NCBI RefSeq assembly: GCF_039962115.1
Contig: NZ_JAMPKJ010000005.1
Location: 62,001 to 126,000, forward strand
From: Funiculus sociatus GB2-C1
GTDB lineage: Bacteria; Cyanobacteriota; Cyanobacteriia; Cyanobacteriales; FACHB-T130
Reading direction: 5' to 3'
Length of the DNA: 64,000 nt
Positions within the stretch are counted from its first letter, which is position 1; each line of letters opens with the position of its first letter. The notes under the pieces are model-generated. The model worked only from the letters and a program-made list of their open reading frames with translations. It did not search any database and was not told the DNA's origin. Made by a program: the position numbers and the translations under genes. Positions 62,010 through 64,000 of this stretch are shown piece after piece.

Positions 62010-64000
62010 ATGGACGCAAATGAATCCAGGGGTAGCAACCCGTTTGCTGGTGGCAACCCATCATCTACTGGTAACAGCAACCCAAATAGCGGTGGCACCT
62101 TGCCTCGGCAATCACCCTTTGATCGGCTGTCTGTAGTTCTTGGTGATAACTCACCCTTTGGTGGAAGCGGTTCTCCTACAGGTGGTAATTCCTTTAACGA
62201 CCTACCCTATGGTGGCAACCCGTTTGCTGGTGACAATCTCTTCACTATCTTCGGTGGCGGTGCCAACCCCCTGAGTCGTAGCAACTCATCTACTGGTGGA
62301 AGCAATCCATTTGCTGGTGGCGGCGGAAGCAATCCATTCGCTGGTGGTAGCGGCAGTGGAAGTAATCCATTCGCTGGCGGCGGTAGTGGCGGCGGAAGCA
62401 ACCCGTTTGCTGGTGGCGGTGGAAGCAACCCGTTTGCTGGCGGCGGCGGAAGCAATCCTTTTGCTGGCGGTAGTGGCGGAAGTAATCCTTTTGCTGGCGG
62501 TAGCGGCGGTGGAAGTAATCCGTTTGCTGGTGGCGGTAGTGGTGGCGGAAGCAATCCGTTCGCTGGTGGCGGTACTGGCGGTGGAAGCAACCCGTTTGCT
62601 GGCGGCGGTACTGGCGGTGGAAGCAACCCGTTTGCTGGCGGCGGTAGTGGCGGCGGAAGCAACCCGTTTGCTGGTGGCGGCGGAAGCAATCCGTTCGCTG
62701 GTGGCGGTGGAAGTAATCCATTTGCTGGTGGCGGTGGAAGCAACCCGTTTGCTGGCGGCGGTACTGGCGGTGGAAGCAACCCGTTTGCTGGCGGCGGTAC
62801 TGGCGGCGGAAGCAACCCGTTTGCTGGCAGCGGTAGTGGCGGTGGAAGTAACCCGTTTGCTGGTGGCGGTACTGGCGGTGGAAGCAATCCGTTCGCTGGC
62901 GGCAGTAGTGGCGGTGGAAGTAACCCGGTTGCTGGCGGCGGCGGAAGCAATCCGTTCGCTGGTGGCGGTGGAAGCAATCCGGTTGCTGGTGGCGGCGGAA
63001 GCAATCCGTTCGCTGGCGGCGGCGGAAGCAACCCGTTTGCTGGTGGCGGTACTGGCGGTGGAAGCAATCCTTTTGCTGGCGGTAGTGGCGGTGGAAGTAA
63101 CCCGTTCGCTGGTGGCGGCGGAAGCAATCCTTTTGCTGGCGGTAGTGGCGGCGGAAGCAATCCTTTTGCTGGCGGTAGTGGCGGCGGAAGTAACCCGTTT
63201 GCTGGCGGCGGTGGAAGTAACCCGTTTGCTGGCGGCGGTAGTGGCGGTGGAAGCAATCCTTTTGCTGGCGGTAGTGGCGGTGGAAGTAACCCGTTTGCTG
63301 GTGGCGGTGACGTATCGTTCAATAGTAGTAACGCACCCATTGGGAATGGTAACAGGGACATCGGAAGGGATAACGCAACCATCGGCAATGGTAATTCGGA
63401 CTTCAGTAGCGACAACGCAACCATTGGTAATGGTAATTGGCAATTTGGAAGCGATAACGCAACCATCGGTAATGGTAACTGGCATTGGGACGGAAGTAGC
63501 GACAATGCAACCATTGGCAATGGCAATTGGTATTTAGACTACGTTAGCGATAACGCAACCTTGGGTAATGGTAATTGGCACTTCGGAAGCAATAACTCAA
63601 CTATCGGTAACGGTAACTGGGACTTCGGAAGTAACAACACGGTCATTGGTAATGGCAATTGGCTGTTCACCAGTAATAACACAGTCGTTGGTAATGGCAA
63701 TTGGCTAGTTGATGGTGACAACATCACCAGCCCGGAGACATTATTGCCAGAGATAAAGACTACTGTTGACGACTTGATTAACTCCCTCATGGGCAAGATT
63801 GGTGAAGACTTTATTGGGTTAACAGGCAATTTAGTGGAATCGGAAAGTCAGACGTTTAACCGACTCATCCTTGCCAAAGATACTGGTACTAATGACGGTA
63901 ATGTTCAGTCTGTACCTGAGCCTGGATTTTCAACACCGCTGGTAGTGCTGGGACTCTCATTTTTACTGTATTCAAGGTTCAAAAAGCGGAGTAGACAGAA
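62010..64000 (+). CDS. Very repetitive PEP-CTERM protein (SNPFAGG and IGNGNW repeats), partial
   Basis: The frame of the ATG at 62010 stays open to the end of the window (about 663 codons). Residues 1-97 are Gly/Ser/Asn rich. From 62300 to ~63305 come about 32 repeats of the form GSNPFAGG plus variable Gly/Ser/Thr. From ~63318 to 63720 nine IGNGN(W) repeats follow (DNATIGNGNW). After a short helical segment (LLPEIKTTVDDLINSLMGK) the protein ends with VPEPGFSTPLVVLGLSFLLY and basic RFKKR, a PEP-CTERM tail. No N-terminal signal peptide is obvious. It follows scyF by 133 bp in the same direction. I do not recognise the family; an extracellular sheath or pigment-associated structural role is only inference. 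Confidence 0.8.
   Translation, partial: MDANESRGSNPFAGGNPSSTGNSNPNSGGTLPRQSPFDRLSVVLGDNSPFGGSGSPTGGNSFNDLPYGGNPFAGDNLFTIFGGGANPLSRSNSSTGGSNPFAGGGGSNPFAGGSGSGSNPFAGGGSGGGSNPFAGGGGSNPFAGGGGSNPFAGGSGGSNPFAGGSGGGSNPFAGGGSGGGSNPFAGGGTGGGSNPFAGGGTGGGSNPFAGGGSGGGSNPFAGGGGSNPFAGGGGSNPFAGGGGSNPFAGGGTGGGSNPFAGGGTGGGSNPFAGSGSGGGSNPFAGGGTGGGSNPFAGGSSGGGSNPVAGGGGSNPFAGGGGSNPVAGGGGSNPFAGGGGSNPFAGGGTGGGSNPFAGGSGGGSNPFAGGGGSNPFAGGSGGGSNPFAGGSGGGSNPFAGGGGSNPFAGGGSGGGSNPFAGGSGGGSNPFAGGGDVSFNSSNAPIGNGNRDIGRDNATIGNGNSDFSSDNATIGNGNWQFGSDNATIGNGNWHWDGSSDNATIGNGNWYLDYVSDNATLGNGNWHFGSNNSTIGNGNWDFGSNNTVIGNGNWLFTSNNTVVGNGNWLVDGDNITSPETLLPEIKTTVDDLINSLMGKIGEDFIGLTGNLVESESQTFNRLILAKDTGTNDGNVQSVPEPGFSTPLVVLGLSFLLYSRFKKRSRQ
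62300..63305 (+). repeat. Tandem SNPFAGG-coding repeats (about 32 units)
   Basis: About 32 units share a GGAAGCAA(T/C)CC(N)TT(T/C)GCTGG core, with spacers of 0-4 extra codons (GGGG, GSGG, GTGG). Two units have Val for Phe. Codon usage differs between units, and the array is open in several frames on both strands. Confidence 0.9.
63318..63720 (+). repeat. IGNGN(W)-coding repeats (9 units)
   Basis: Nine imperfect units of ~14-18 residues with consensus DNATIGNGNWxFGS follow the SNPFAGG array. The asymmetric G-N spacing looks like a beta-solenoid-type repeat, different from the disordered SNPFAGG part. Confidence 0.8.

Noticed and set aside
62300-63305. CRISPR-like array
   Set aside because: Repeat units are short, in frame, of variable length and lack unique spacers; they encode protein repeats.
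62207-63526. Long Pro/Leu-rich reading frame on the minus strand (PPPANGLLPPP-like) and Ala/Val-rich frame on the plus strand over the repeats
   Set aside because: They are antisense and shifted-frame shadows of the SNPFAGG array. The plus-strand frame from 62010 has a start, continues past the array and ends in a PEP-CTERM tail.

Overview
The window is cyanobacterial chromosome. Evidence: many HIP1 octamers (GCGATCGC), a SasA clock kinase, cyanobacteria-specific families (DUF760, pilin-like G/H, pentapeptide repeats), CCCCART heptamer (STRR-type) repeats, and a complete scytonemin sunscreen locus. Scytonemin points to a sheath-forming, light-exposed and probably filamentous strain; the genus cannot be fixed from sequence alone.

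Layout. 0-12 kb is housekeeping: partial yebC, an orphan sugar-binding lipoprotein, glucokinase with a histidine phosphatase, a group 2 sigma factor, a DUF760 protein, a Nudix hydrolase, sasA, a DUF2079 membrane protein and a GT4 glycosyltransferase. 12-24 kb holds a ComB-like protein, a large radical SAM protein, a STAS protein, pyruvate kinase, two pentapeptide proteins, a sorbosone-dehydrogenase-like lipoprotein and a PadR regulator with palindromic operators. It also carries decayed genes: histidine kinase, aminotransferase and DUF29.

24-39 kb is accessory: a 1307-residue STAND NTPase with WD40 repeats, a three-gene operon with a photolyase split into separate FAD and alpha/beta proteins plus an exported CpcT/CpeT-like protein, an SLH protein, two tandem paralogous Ser/Thr kinases, a MITE-like element, a fused DppD-DppF-type ATPase and a pilin-like protein. 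gyrB and miaA follow.

42-64 kb is one functional unit with two arms. On the minus strand a response regulator with an AraC domain precedes eboA, eboB, eboC, tyrA, a dsbA-like gene, an aroB-like gene (eboD), eboE and eboF. On the plus strand, across an 860-bp intergenic region, lie scyA, scyB, scyC, two ScyD/ScyE-family genes and scyF. ScyB deaminates tryptophan to indole pyruvate; ScyA and ScyC couple it with the tyrosine-derived acid (TyrA branch) to the monomer; ebo products are linked to moving the monomer to the periplasm, where exported ScyD/E/F and probably the thiol oxidoreductase act. The three beta-propeller proteins end in PEP-CTERM sorting tails, and the window ends in a long repeat protein (SNPFAGG and IGNGNW repeats) that also carries a PEP-CTERM tail. 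That last gene is the least explained and most interesting part. Several junctions inside the cluster contain inserted small repeats.
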